From positions 51,827 to 115,826 of the forward strand of contig DEJH01000041.1 in the NCBI GenBank assembly GCA_002353275.1: a stretch of 64,000 nucleotides of DNA, read 5' to 3'. Both the position numbers and the translations under genes were made by a program. How positions within the stretch are numbered: position 1 is the first letter of the stretch; every line of letters starts with the position of its first letter. Below the pieces are notes generated by a model that was given only the letters and a program-made list of their open reading frames with translations, had not been told where the DNA came from and made no database searches. The DNA comes from Caryophanales bacterium UBA2753 (GTDB lineage Bacteria; Bacillota_I; Bacilli_A; RFN20; CAG-826). Of this stretch, positions 51,646 to 60,893 are shown one piece after another.

Positions 51646-52673
51646 AGGATAACTGAGGCTATCTTAATAAAGCAATATACTACTCTAACTTGCTTTCTTA
51701 TAATCAATTTTAGCAAAATCCTGTATATAAAGCCAAAGATATCGGCATTCATTAGAGCAACATTGTCTGAAAAAAGTTTACATTCCAAAAAGTTTTTCAA
51801 GAATTTAATTTTGACCTTGTGAGGATAATTAAGTCTTGCAACAACAATAAATATTGCAAAAGACACAATTAACAAACGATTACATAAAAACTTATACCAA
51901 TTAGACATTTTGTTATATTTTTTTAAAATATCGACCTCAATCTTATGCTGTTCAAAATATAAATTCAATGTATCAATTTTGCGCTTGTGGGTATAAGAAT
52001 CATTGTGCGAAACATAATAATAAAGACAATTGCCACTGAAATATCCACTTTGGGCATACTCTAAATATTGCATATTAAAAATTGCATCTTCTGAACCGCC
52101 AATTTTTGACATTGGCACAAAACTGATGTTGTTGTCTTTAACCAAAGATGTTTTATACAGTTTGCCACAGTTGCTTGAAAATGTATCCAAATCAAGAGGA
52201 TTTTTTGATTTTACATCTCCAAAAATCCAACGCTGTATATTTGTAATGTCATCTTTGCTTAATAAGCCATCTTTAACTGGAAATAATCTTTTTGTAATTT
52301 TATTTTTTCTGACTTTATACCAATTAGAAAAATAAAAATCGCAACCGTCTGCAATTGGATATGACTCAATTAGATTGCTTCCAATATAATCATCAATATC
52401 CACAAAACAGAGATATTCTCCTCTAGCATGTTGAATGGCAACATTTTTAGCAGTACTCTGACATTGGACTTTGTTTGTAAAAACACGAATTCTACTATCT
52501 CTCCTAGCATATTCATTTAAAATCAAAACGCTGCTATCAGTGGATCCGTTATCAACAACAACTATTTCCCAATTTGGAATCGTCTGAGAAATTATGCTAT
52601 CAAAACACTTAGCAATGAATTTTTCACCGTTTAAACAAGGAATAATAAACGAAACAAATATAGGATTCTTCAT
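51642..52673 (-). CDS. family 2 glycosyltransferase
   Basis: The 343-residue product shows VSFIIPCLNGEKFIAKCFDS, WEIVVVDNGSTDSS, TAKNVAIQHARGEYLCFVDI and DDYIG as the metal site. A C-terminal hydrophobic and basic part (YKFLCNRLLIVSFAIFIVVA) may hold it at the membrane. I start at the ATG at 52673; a TTG at 52724 would add 17 residues that do not fit the fold. It lies between two Wzy-like genes. Specificity is unknown. Confidence 0.82.
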   Translation of the reverse strand: MKNPIFVSFIIPCLNGEKFIAKCFDSIISQTIPNWEIVVVDNGSTDSSVLILNEYARRDSRIRVFTNKVQCQSTAKNVAIQHARGEYLCFVDIDDYIGSNLIESYPIADGCDFYFSNWYKVRKNKITKRLFPVKDGLLSKDDITNIQRWIFGDVKSKNPLDLDTFSSNCGKLYKTSLVKDNNISFVPMSKIGGSEDAIFNMQYLEYAQSGYFSGNCLYYYVSHNDSYTHKRKIDTLNLYFEQHKIEVDILKKYNKMSNWYKFLCNRLLIVSFAIFIVVARLNYPHKVKIKFLKNFLECKLFSDNVALMNADIFGFIYRILLKLIIRKQVRVVYCFIKIASVIL

Positions 52674-52714
52674 ATATCTAAAATAATTGGTAATTATCAA
52701 AAACACAATTATAT

Positions 52715-53941
52715 TTACACACAATAAACCAACAAAGAAAAAATAAGCGAAGAAAAAGAACAGCCAATCAACGAGCAGTCCTCAAAAAATCCATAAAGAA
52801 TAACAGCAAGGAAGCAAATACTGAATATTGCTTTCTCAATGAACTGTCTTTTATCTTTAATTTTGGAATTAGCAATAAAATACAAAACAAATAAATAGAT
52901 AATAAGTTTAATTATTCCTCCATTTAACAAAATGTAGATATAGACATTATCAATAGGCCTCCCTGCAATTGAATATGCAAATCTCTCACCATATCCAAAT
53001 ATCCATACCAAAGGAGAGCTAATTGACATAAGTTTACTAGACCAGTTATTGAATCTAGCTTGCATTACAACTATTCCGTCATATAAAAGTCCATAATCAC
53101 CAAAAACAGCTCCATAAATAGAATCAAATAACCCAGCCCGCAACAAAATTAACAAAATAAATATAATGCAAACAATTAAAGCTGTTGAATATACAATAAT
53201 GTTTTTTGTTTTCTTTGATTTAAAATCAACAAAAGCACAATAAACAAAAGATGCAAACAAAAGTACAAAGCATATCAAAAGTGTTGTTTTGGTTCGAGCA
53301 ATGCCAGAGTAAAAAACATTTAATAAGGCTCCAAGTAAATATAATCTGGATTCCATTATGCCTAGGTAGCAAAAAGATATGCTTCCAACAAATAAAACTA
53401 ATCCAAATGTATTTTTATCTAAAAATATTGATTTAACATCATAATTTGAGTGATCAAACTGCGTAAAAGTATTAACAATAGCATTCCAATCAACAATAAT
53501 CGAAACAACTATTAGAATAAATGAAACATAACCAAAGATTTTTAATATCAATGCCCGATTGATGTTTTTGAATTCGGCTAAACGATATATAAAAATAAAC
53601 GACACTATTGTTGAAACTATCTCACCAATTGAAAGAACATAATCTATTGCCTGCAAAGCGACACTTGTTTTTATTGTTGTAAGGCTCAAAGATAATATAG
53701 AAAAAAACAAGTAAATACCAATAAATATGTAAAGGTAATTGGCTTTATTATTTTTTGAATTGATAATTAAAAAAACAGCAGCAACAACAAACAATGCTAA
53801 AACAATGCAACGATAAATAATCCCTGCATTAGTATTCATTGACAAAGCTTCAATGCAATTAGATAGCAACAATAAAAAGAGCGACGCGATAACAAAGTGT
53901 GTTTCGTACTTATTTATAAATAAAATAACTTTATTTTTCAT
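52715..53941 (-). CDS. Wzy-like O-antigen polymerase/ligase
   Basis: The 408-residue polytopic protein has about ten helices and O-antigen ligase-like features: FLDKNTFGLVLFVGSISFCY, ARTKTTLLICFVLLFASF, a periplasmic-type loop with MQARFNNWSSKL and FGYGERFAYSIAGRPIDNVY. I start at the ATG at 53941, which overlaps the end of the upstream GT4 gene by 11 bp; a longer form adds an unlikely leader. It is one of three polymerase-like domains in the window. Confidence 0.8.
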   Translation of the reverse strand: MKNKVILFINKYETHFVIASLFLLLLSNCIEALSMNTNAGIIYRCIVLALFVVAAVFLIINSKNNKANYLYIFIGIYLFFSILSLSLTTIKTSVALQAIDYVLSIGEIVSTIVSFIFIYRLAEFKNINRALILKIFGYVSFILIVVSIIVDWNAIVNTFTQFDHSNYDVKSIFLDKNTFGLVLFVGSISFCYLGIMESRLYLLGALLNVFYSGIARTKTTLLICFVLLFASFVYCAFVDFKSKKTKNIIVYSTALIVCIIFILLILLRAGLFDSIYGAVFGDYGLLYDGIVVMQARFNNWSSKLMSISSPLVWIFGYGERFAYSIAGRPIDNVYIYILLNGGIIKLIIYLFVLYFIANSKIKDKRQFIEKAIFSICFLAVILYGFFEDCSLIGCSFSSLIFSLLVYCV

Positions 53942-55109
53942 ACAAACTAATATAATCCGCGGCCACAACATCAATAGAATATTTTATTGAAGCAGCTTTT
54001 TTTATAGAATCTCTATCATATTGCATATTCAACATAGCAAGCAATTCTTCTCTTAGCTTCACAACATCACCAAATTTAACAAATTTTGAATAATTTACTA
54101 TTCCAATAGATTCAGGCCCCCCTGATTCAAAGCCAACTACTGGAGTACCACACATCAACGATTCAGCAACAACCATTGAAAACGTCTCTCTGATGCTTAA
54201 CAACAAACAACAATCTGCCGCTCGATACATTGAATATATGTCAACATCTTTATCATCAATAAAGAAGACATTGTCTAAAACACTATGATTTGAATATTTT
54301 TTTCCGCTTTTAACATAAAAGTTGATATTGTCTTTTGCACACTCTTTTGCAAGCTTGAATATGAATGCCCCTCCTTTTTCCGGATTATTAAAATCTGCTG
54401 TTATATAAAGGACATTTCTCCCTGTCTTAGAAAATGTATACTTCTTATTGTCGTCAATAATTGAAACAGGATTAAGAATGGTAGAACAGTTTGTTTTAAT
54501 CTTGCTAAACATTTTCGAACTAGATACACGGTTACTCAACCAATCAGAAACAGACGTAACTTTTAAATTGGAAAAAGAAGAAATTGCTTCATACATCTTT
54601 TTATAATAATGATTAGTAAAATTAAGCGATAATTCCCCATTAAACCTTTTGATGTTTTCACAATTTTTACATTCGTCGTTTATCCATTTGTTACAATCTA
54701 TCGCATATCCACAATTGCCTGTGAACATAAAATCTGCGTGATTTGTTAAAACTGTATTGATTTTATTCTTTTCTAGAAAACACAAAATATTAGGTATGTT
54801 TACAAAAAAACCATTTAAACAATGTAAATGAACCACATCTGGTTTAATTTTTTTGATGTAACGTTTGATTCTGCTTGTTGAGAATGGGCAAACGCAATAT
54901 AGATTCCCCGTTATTTTTGAAAATAAATGCCAAATTTTTGACTCTAATTCACATGTTAATTTAGTAACCCTTTTATCGATTAAAGTGGTTTTTCTTCCTA
55001 CAACAACAAATGAGTCGTGCCCTTCTTCCAAATATTTTTTATGAAGAGACTCAACAATTTTACCGGTGCTTCCAATGCCGTATGTTACATTAATTAAAAG
55101 TATTTTCAT
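53931..55109 (-). CDS. family 4 (GT-B) glycosyltransferase
   Basis: The 392-residue protein has MKILLINVTYGIGSTGKIVE with the GSTGK loop, VVHLHCLNGFFVNIP, NHADFMFTGNCGYAIDC (a Cys-containing motif common in putative colanic-acid-type transferases), VLYITADFNNPEKGGAFIFK and SMVVAESLMCGTPVVGFESG with GGPESIG. These place it in GT4. The ATG at 55109 overlaps the preceding stop region (TAATATG). It belongs to the LicD-led operon. Confidence 0.87.
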   Translation of the reverse strand: MKILLINVTYGIGSTGKIVESLHKKYLEEGHDSFVVVGRKTTLIDKRVTKLTCELESKIWHLFSKITGNLYCVCPFSTSRIKRYIKKIKPDVVHLHCLNGFFVNIPNILCFLEKNKINTVLTNHADFMFTGNCGYAIDCNKWINDECKNCENIKRFNGELSLNFTNHYYKKMYEAISSFSNLKVTSVSDWLSNRVSSSKMFSKIKTNCSTILNPVSIIDDNKKYTFSKTGRNVLYITADFNNPEKGGAFIFKLAKECAKDNINFYVKSGKKYSNHSVLDNVFFIDDKDVDIYSMYRAADCCLLLSIRETFSMVVAESLMCGTPVVGFESGGPESIGIVNYSKFVKFGDVVKLREELLAMLNMQYDRDSIKKAASIKYSIDVVAADYISLYEK

Positions 55110-55110
55110 A

Positions 55111-56085
55111 TTACTTACAAACAAACGAGATATCTTTGCTTTCTAAATATAAATTAATACTATTGGTGTTTTCACCTGAATAATATTTTCTTAAAAGTTC
55201 AAAAAATAAATCACGATTAATATATTTAGCAAAATAATATGTTAGTGTCTCTTGATTGCTGTTCATAAAAATAATCTTTTTGAATTTTGTCTTTTTGAAA
55301 AGAGAAGCACCAAGATCAATCAATTTTAGATTTGTCAAATATTTGTTATTGTTTTTTTTAGTCAATTTAAAAGCAAACAAAAATTTCAAACAAGCAAAAA
55401 ATTCTTTATAAATCTTCTTATACACATACCCCTTGCTTATTAAAAACCTATAATCACCAAAACTTTTGAAATAGGAAGAATTAACTAAGTCATCTTCTAT
55501 TTTGAAGACAGGTGTGTTTGATCGATAAAAAGAACATCTATTTTCAATTAAATTCTTTACAAAAAATGAATCCTCTCCAAGCACAACAAAATTAGGGGTT
55601 CCAATCATTTCGTCGAACCGGATCTTTTTTGATTTAAGATAATCTTTTTTAAAAGACAAACCCGGGGCACCAACACTCGATACGTCACGAAATCTACATA
55701 TACGCTTTGTCTTTTGTTTGTGTATCACCTTATTTTCCTTTGATGGTAAAAAACCATTAAAACACACACAATCACAAGAATATTTTTCATAAAAAGAACT
55801 TATTTTAGCAGAATACCCAGTTACTAACGAACAGTCGTCATCTATAAATAAGCCTATGTCACCAGTGCAATTATCTATCAAAATATTTCTATTAACACTA
55901 ACACCTCTTGTTTTATTAAAAATTACAGTCACAAGATAGTTTTTGTAATTGAAATTTAACTGCTCATCAAAATCGGTTTGAACACTAACCAAAACATCAG
56001 ATTCAATATTCCAAAAGGAACATAATTTTTTAATATCATCGATAGATTTATTATATGTAGGTATCAAAATCTGAACTGATAGCAT
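55111..56085 (-). CDS. family 2 glycosyltransferase (GT-A)
   Basis: The 324-residue protein starts MLSVQILIPTYNKSIDDIKK and has RGVSVNRNILIDNCTGDIGL with FIDDDCSLV as the metal-binding motif, then SSVGAPGLSFKKDYL and VVLGEDSFFVKNLI. It is a typical GT2. The start at 56085 overlaps the licD stop region within a few bases, which indicates coupling. Substrate unknown. Confidence 0.82.
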   Translation of the reverse strand: MLSVQILIPTYNKSIDDIKKLCSFWNIESDVLVSVQTDFDEQLNFNYKNYLVTVIFNKTRGVSVNRNILIDNCTGDIGLFIDDDCSLVTGYSAKISSFYEKYSCDCVCFNGFLPSKENKVIHKQKTKRICRFRDVSSVGAPGLSFKKDYLKSKKIRFDEMIGTPNFVVLGEDSFFVKNLIENRCSFYRSNTPVFKIEDDLVNSSYFKSFGDYRFLISKGYVYKKIYKEFFACLKFLFAFKLTKKNNNKYLTNLKLIDLGASLFKKTKFKKIIFMNSNQETLTYYFAKYINRDLFFELLRKYYSGENTNSINLYLESKDISFVCK

Positions 56086-56086
56086 T

Positions 56087-56929
56087 CTAATAATCCCCAA
56101 AATCCAATTCGCAACAATAATGATGACTTGTTTGTTTATCTGACGGAGGAGGAATCATATAATCTTTACCATATTGTTTCTCTAAATATCCCTTAATGTC
56201 ACTAGGAGCATAGAAATAAAGTCCCTCAAACATAACCAAGCTTGGCTTGCCAAAAATATCTCTATCATAAAGTCTTTTATATTTTGATTCCACCATAACA
56301 TATTTAGAATCTGGATAGTCTTTTTTTGAGAGAAAAACATTAAGTTTTTTTGTTGCTGTTTCAGGGCTAATAAAAAAAGTAAAGAGTCCAGATATTGAGT
56401 TATAAATCTTTCCTTTAAATGATCTCTTTTTATACAGTTCATTAATAGAATATCCATTACTAATGCGTTGCTTTAACAAACTTATTTTAAAAGAACGGAA
56501 GTTTCTAGAAAGTTTGTTGTCTGGTACCCCATCAATTGGGAAAATATCAACATAAATTCCTTTAGTAATATTTCTTTTTCTTGTTGATATTTCAACAAAT
56601 TTTGTTCTACAGTCAACAACCTTAAAAAAATCTCCAATAAACTCTTTTTCGGTGGAATACGATGAAACAACATGATTCTCAGCTAATAATTCTCCAGCAT
56701 GTTCAATAAAGTAGTTATAATCTTTTCTTGGCATTTGAATATCTATATCATCATCCCAAGGGATAAAACCGCCGTGACGAACAGCACCCAAAAGCGTCCC
56801 AGCGCAGAGGTAATAGATTAAATTAAGTTTTTTACAAACCCTATCAATATCTATTAAAATATCAAGTTCAATTTTTTTGATTTTTTCAAGATTTTCCGAT
56901 GTGATTTCAACCAAATCTATTTTTTCCAT
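56087..56929 (-). CDS. LicD-family phosphotransferase
   Basis: The 280-residue protein carries the LicD nucleotidyltransferase-fold core: YLCAGTLLGAVRHGGFIPWD followed by DDIDIQMPRKDY, and ITKGIYVDIFPIDGVPD. Members transfer a phospho-substituent such as phosphocholine from a CDP-activated donor to a surface glycan. The first gene of a seven-gene operon. The promoter is TTGAAA, 17-bp spacer, TAAAAT, then 6 nt to the ATG, with no Shine-Dalgarno. The TarI/IspD-like cytidylyltransferase at 62.1 kb could provide a CDP donor. Confidence 0.88.
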   Translation of the reverse strand: MEKIDLVEITSENLEKIKKIELDILIDIDRVCKKLNLIYYLCAGTLLGAVRHGGFIPWDDDIDIQMPRKDYNYFIEHAGELLAENHVVSSYSTEKEFIGDFFKVVDCRTKFVEISTRKRNITKGIYVDIFPIDGVPDNKLSRNFRSFKISLLKQRISNGYSINELYKKRSFKGKIYNSISGLFTFFISPETATKKLNVFLSKKDYPDSKYVMVESKYKRLYDRDIFGKPSLVMFEGLYFYAPSDIKGYLEKQYGKDYMIPPPSDKQTSHHYCCELDFGDY

Positions 56930-57021
56930 AATATGATTTTACTATTGTTAATTATTCATTTCAATTATTCAAAGAACCACAAAACATTTTGTTTTTATAA
57001 AAATTATTTTATAATCATTGC
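56930..57021. promoter_or_regulatory. divergent leaderless promoters of licD and wzx
   Basis: Leftward: -35 TTGAAA (56959-56964), 17-bp spacer, -10 TAAAAT (56936-56941), 6 nt to the licD ATG at 56929. Rightward: -10 TATAAT (57010-57015), 6 nt to the wzx ATG at 57022. Neither start has a Shine-Dalgarno, so both RNAs should begin at the start codon. Confidence 0.65.
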
Positions 57022-58602
57022 ATGCAAAAAAATGAAACCTTTAAAGAAAAAAAGAACATTTCTGTTGGGGCGATTATTTCTTATCTAACTATTTTTGTAT
57101 CTGTTGTTTTTTCGTTTTTTTACACACGTTACATCTTGCAAAATCTCGGAGAAGTAAACTGTTCAATAAGGAATGTAGCAACATCTGCCACTTCGTACCT
57201 AATGCTCGTATCACTTGGAATGGGAGCTGCATATTTTAGGTTCAGAAAGATTGCGCAAAAAGAAAATGGCCCTGACTATAGCAAAAAATTCAATGGTGTT
57301 TTCTTGGTGATGTATAGTGTTTTTGGAATTATTAGCTTAATTCTTGGTGTGCTAATTATACTTCTTGCTAAAACTGGGTTTTTTAAAGTCACAGACCCTT
57401 CAAAATACTCATTATTGGTACCTGTAATTGGAATTACGGTGTTAAGCACTTCTTTGAATTTCCCTTTGATGGTTTTTGGCTTTATAGAAAATTATCACAG
57501 AAAATTCATTTTCAGCAACTCAATTAATCTTTTAGATACAGTATTACTTCCTTCGCTTTCGATGCTTGCAATTTATTTTCTTAATAAAACAAATAGTCCA
57601 GAACAGTTAACAATCGTTATTACATGGATAGCCTTTTTTGAAAGTTTGATAATAAAAGCAATACATGTCGTTTATGTATTATTACATTTGAAAGATAAGA
57701 TTGATCTCAAACTATCACGTTCTGATTTTAAAGTTATAAAACCAATGATTGTGTTTAGCTTTTTTGCTTTCATAGTTTCTTCGATTTCAAAAATTCACAC
57801 AAGTACAGATCAAATGGTTTTAAGTAGCATTATAAACACTACTGCTGCGCTTATTTACTCATACGCAATGCTGTTCCATACATACACAAATACAGCCGTT
57901 ACTACCATTACAAATCTATTTGTGCCAAGAATTACCGACGATTCAATAAACGAGGACAACGAAGACCTAAACAAAATTTTTAAAGTGGTATCTGGTGTTA
58001 TCACTATACTAATTTGTATGTTGATAGGTGGTTTTGTTTCCTGTGGAAAAGAATTTATTAGTATTTGGTTAAAAACACTTCCAAGTAATGAAGTATTTGA
58101 TATTTATATTTATGCTATCTGCTTAATATCTTGCTGTGCATTATCTTCTTATTCAAACTTTCTTTTTAATTTCCATATCGCAAAAAATAAGCATCGTTTC
58201 GCGGCTTTGTTTTATATTTGCACATTCCTCGTTAATGTTGGTGTAAGTATAGGATTATGCTTTCTTTTGGGAATATATGGAGCAATTATAGGAACTGTTT
58301 TTGTTACAATAATCGAAGTAATAGGAATGACAATTTACTCAAGGCGCATCCTTTCTTTAGATTACAAGTATTATTTTATTTCACTTTTAATAAACCTAAT
58401 TATTGGTGGCGTTGCAGTCGGTGGTGTTTTTGCTCTTTTTGCAATTCCTGTATTAAATACTCTGAATATATTTATACAACTAATCATAAAAGGCTCCGGT
58501 TTTCTTTTATTATTTGCCACGCTTGAGCTAATTTTTAATCGAAAATTCATTTTTTCCTTTTTCAGATTATTATTTAGAAAGAACAAAGAAAATGAAGAAT
58601 AA
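57022..58602 (+). CDS. wzx: Wzx-type polysaccharide flippase
   Basis: The 526-residue protein has 13-14 helices of the MVF/MATE superfamily: ISVGAIISYLTIFVSVVFSF, FYTRYILQNLGEVNCSIRNV, SLGMGAAYFRFRKIA, VSSISKIHTSTDQMVLSSII (the loop between halves) and a C-terminal bundle. It moves lipid-linked repeats outward. It begins a rightward operon with a GT4 that overlaps it by 11 bp. It is a separate gene here, unlike the flippase half of the fusion at 25 kb, which suggests two export routes. Confidence 0.87.
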   Translation: MQKNETFKEKKNISVGAIISYLTIFVSVVFSFFYTRYILQNLGEVNCSIRNVATSATSYLMLVSLGMGAAYFRFRKIAQKENGPDYSKKFNGVFLVMYSVFGIISLILGVLIILLAKTGFFKVTDPSKYSLLVPVIGITVLSTSLNFPLMVFGFIENYHRKFIFSNSINLLDTVLLPSLSMLAIYFLNKTNSPEQLTIVITWIAFFESLIIKAIHVVYVLLHLKDKIDLKLSRSDFKVIKPMIVFSFFAFIVSSISKIHTSTDQMVLSSIINTTAALIYSYAMLFHTYTNTAVTTITNLFVPRITDDSINEDNEDLNKIFKVVSGVITILICMLIGGFVSCGKEFISIWLKTLPSNEVFDIYIYAICLISCCALSSYSNFLFNFHIAKNKHRFAALFYICTFLVNVGVSIGLCFLLGIYGAIIGTVFVTIIEVIGMTIYSRRILSLDYKYYFISLLINLIIGGVAVGGVFALFAIPVLNTLNIFIQLIIKGSGFLLLFATLELIFNRKFIFSFFRLLFRKNKENEE

Positions 58603-59662
58603 TAGAATTCTCTTTATAATCCCAAAAATATGTAATGGTGGCGCAGAGAGGCGAACTGTTTTTATCGCAAACAACTTAGCAGAAAAAGGATTTAATGTTG
58701 AGCTTCTTTCGTTTTGGGACACAAAAGAAGAATACCCTTTGTCTAAAAAAGTAAAACGAATTCATTTATGGAAAAGACTACGTCATAACCATCATGCTAA
58801 AGATAAAATCAGAATTCTAAATCTGTTTTTTATCTTTTTAGTAAGAAGACCGAAAATAGTTATTACAATGCATCCTCCTGTTGCGTTAATGGCAAGAATC
58901 GCAGGCTTTTTAAATAGATTCAAGCTTATCGATCTATTGGAAGTAAGCCCAAACTCTATTGTTGATATTAAGCGTCGCTGCTTGGGCTGGGATAGAGCCA
59001 ATCTCATTGTACTCCAATGTGAAAAACAAAAATCATATATGCCTTCAAAATATATTAATAAGTGCGTTGTAATACCTAATCCTGTACCCGATATCTTTGT
59101 TAACACCAATCATGAATACAGAGGCAAAATAGAGAATTTTATTAACGTTGGTCGATTAGATAAAGAAAAAAATCAAGAATTGTTAATAAAAGCATTTAGA
59201 ATCGTTTTGAACAAACATAAAAACATTACACTTACAATATACGGGCGAGGTCCATTAAAAAAAGACTTAGAATCGCTAGTTACTACCTTAAAAATGAATA
59301 ATTCTGTGTTTTTTATTGAAAGATCTAATGAAATGAACAAGACTTATAACTCTTATGATTCGTTTATTTTATCTTCAAATTTTGAGGGAATGCCAAATTC
59401 GTTATTAGAAGCTATGGCAGTTGGCTTACCATCAATCTCAACTAATTGTGATACCGGCCCAAGTGACATCATTAAAGAAGACAACGGACTTTTGGTTGAA
59501 GTAAATAATGAACTCGAACTTGCAGAAGCAATAAACTTTTATATCGAAAACCCTGAAATTGCTAAAAATTATGGTTGCAAGGGTAAAGAAACAATCATGA
59601 ACAATTTTAACCAACAAACAATAATGGATTTATATATAAATGAAATTAAGAAGCTACTTTAA
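58592..59662 (+). CDS. family 4 (GT-B) glycosyltransferase
   Basis: The 356-residue protein shows the GT4 set: IPKICNGGAERRTVFIANNL, VPDIF-type linker, NVGRLDKEKNQELLIKAF, TIYGRGPLKKDLESL and EGMPNSLLEAMAVGLPSIST with CDTGPSDII. The start overlaps the flippase gene by 11 bp. It converges on the acetyltransferase gene with only 9 bp between stops. Confidence 0.9.
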   Translation: MKNNRILFIIPKICNGGAERRTVFIANNLAEKGFNVELLSFWDTKEEYPLSKKVKRIHLWKRLRHNHHAKDKIRILNLFFIFLVRRPKIVITMHPPVALMARIAGFLNRFKLIDLLEVSPNSIVDIKRRCLGWDRANLIVLQCEKQKSYMPSKYINKCVVIPNPVPDIFVNTNHEYRGKIENFINVGRLDKEKNQELLIKAFRIVLNKHKNITLTIYGRGPLKKDLESLVTTLKMNNSVFFIERSNEMNKTYNSYDSFILSSNFEGMPNSLLEAMAVGLPSISTNCDTGPSDIIKEDNGLLVEVNNELELAEAINFYIENPEIAKNYGCKGKETIMNNFNQQTIMDLYINEIKKLL

Positions 59663-59671
59663 TTAAGTGTC

Positions 59672-60172
59672 TTAGTTATTAGATTTTTTAAATTTTTTTA
59701 TAAGGAATTCTTTCTTTTCTTTTTCATTTAACGACGAAACGTCGACAAAACTGTCTTTGTTTCGTTCATAAAATGCGTCAATGTCACATATTACATGTGC
59801 TGGAACACCAGCAATAACACTATTAGATGGGAAATTACCTTTTACAACAGCTCCTGCGCCAACAATACAATTATCACCAATAGATGTGCCTCTCAAAATT
59901 GTTACATTGTGTCCAATAAAACAATTAGAACCAACAATTATCTTCCCCATTAGATCCTTGTGTTCATCTCTAATTTTGTTTAGTACAGATACTGATCCGT
60001 CATGACAATAAAATTTTACGTTTGTAGATATTAAAACGTCATTTCCAATTTCAACAAGATATGGTTCGGTTGAAAAAACATCGGTACCCGATAATATTTT
60101 GCATCGTTCTCCAATTTTTGCCCCATTTTTCTTAAGATAATCAATCACATCAACTTTTCGACGAAAAAACAT
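59672..60172 (-). CDS. hexapeptide-repeat O-acetyltransferase
   Basis: The 166-residue left-handed beta-helix protein has hexapeptide units (GERCKILSGTDVFST, GNDVLISTNVKFYCHD, GSNCFIGHNVTILRG, GDNCIVGAGAVVKGNFPSNS) and the terminal VIAGVPAHVI. The family acetylates sugars or amino sugars using acetyl-CoA. It is the last gene of the operon starting with the cytidylyltransferase at 62.8 kb and follows the deacetylase by 1 bp. Together they could swap N- and O-acyl groups on a polymer sugar. Confidence 0.87.
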   Translation of the reverse strand: MFFRRKVDVIDYLKKNGAKIGERCKILSGTDVFSTEPYLVEIGNDVLISTNVKFYCHDGSVSVLNKIRDEHKDLMGKIIVGSNCFIGHNVTILRGTSIGDNCIVGAGAVVKGNFPSNSVIAGVPAHVICDIDAFYERNKDSFVDVSSLNEKEKKEFLIKKFKKSNN

Positions 60173-60173
60173 A

Positions 60174-60893
60174 CTATAATTCCTTTGTCATAACCATATT
60201 TAAATTGTCTTTTACAAATTTTTCAATTTTTTTATCTTCTATTTCACTGTCAGGAGAAGGGTGAACCATAATTTCAATGGATTCGTTCCCTTCATACTTT
60301 AATGCTTCATCTATTGTTAAAGTTGCATATTCTACCGTTTTAAAATTTTTCTTAAAACTATTTCTAATATGATTCTTTATCATACGGTATAAAATATTTT
60401 TTGAATGCTCAGCATAAGGTAATCTAATCGTCTCAAACCCATGTTTTTTACCAAGTTTAATAAATAATTTGAAAAGCGAAAAATAGCAATGATAATTTCC
60501 GTGACTATCAAAATGAAACGATTTTAGTCCAAGCTTTTTATAAAGCCTCATTTGTGCATCTATTTCGGCCTCGATTGCTTTTTTATATTTATATGGCAAA
60601 AAGAAAAACGCTGTTTTTTTATTTAAAATAAAATTGACAAGCCAATTAGATGCTGAGTATTTAGATGACGACATTTCTTTTGACACTGGATGACCACGAG
60701 TTAGTGAGACGTGCAATCCTACTTTATCTTCTAAACCTTCTCTAAAAATCAAATTAACGTGCCTGTCTAAATCATCTTGAAAAGTCAAAATAGCTGTTGT
60801 TTGAGAAACCAAACCACATTTTAAAAACTCTATTATTTTTTCTGTGACACCATCGTATCCAAAGCAATCATCTGCATTAATGACATATTTCAT
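60174..60893 (-). CDS. ChbG/YdjC-family carbohydrate deacetylase
   Basis: The 239-residue protein has the YdjC motifs: MKYVINADDCFGYDGVTEKI (Asp metal ligands), GLHVSLTRGHPVS, LKSFHFDSHGNYHCYFSLFK (His ligands) and IEIMVHPSPDSE. Members remove acetyl groups from N-acetylated sugars. It overlaps the upstream glycosyltransferase by 17 bp, so co-translation is likely. In a polysaccharide operon it may deacetylate a nucleotide-sugar, lipid-linked or polymer sugar. Confidence 0.87.
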   Translation of the reverse strand: MKYVINADDCFGYDGVTEKIIEFLKCGLVSQTTAILTFQDDLDRHVNLIFREGLEDKVGLHVSLTRGHPVSKEMSSSKYSASNWLVNFILNKKTAFFFLPYKYKKAIEAEIDAQMRLYKKLGLKSFHFDSHGNYHCYFSLFKLFIKLGKKHGFETIRLPYAEHSKNILYRMIKNHIRNSFKKNFKTVEYATLTIDEALKYEGNESIEIMVHPSPDSEIEDKKIEKFVKDNLNMVMTKEL

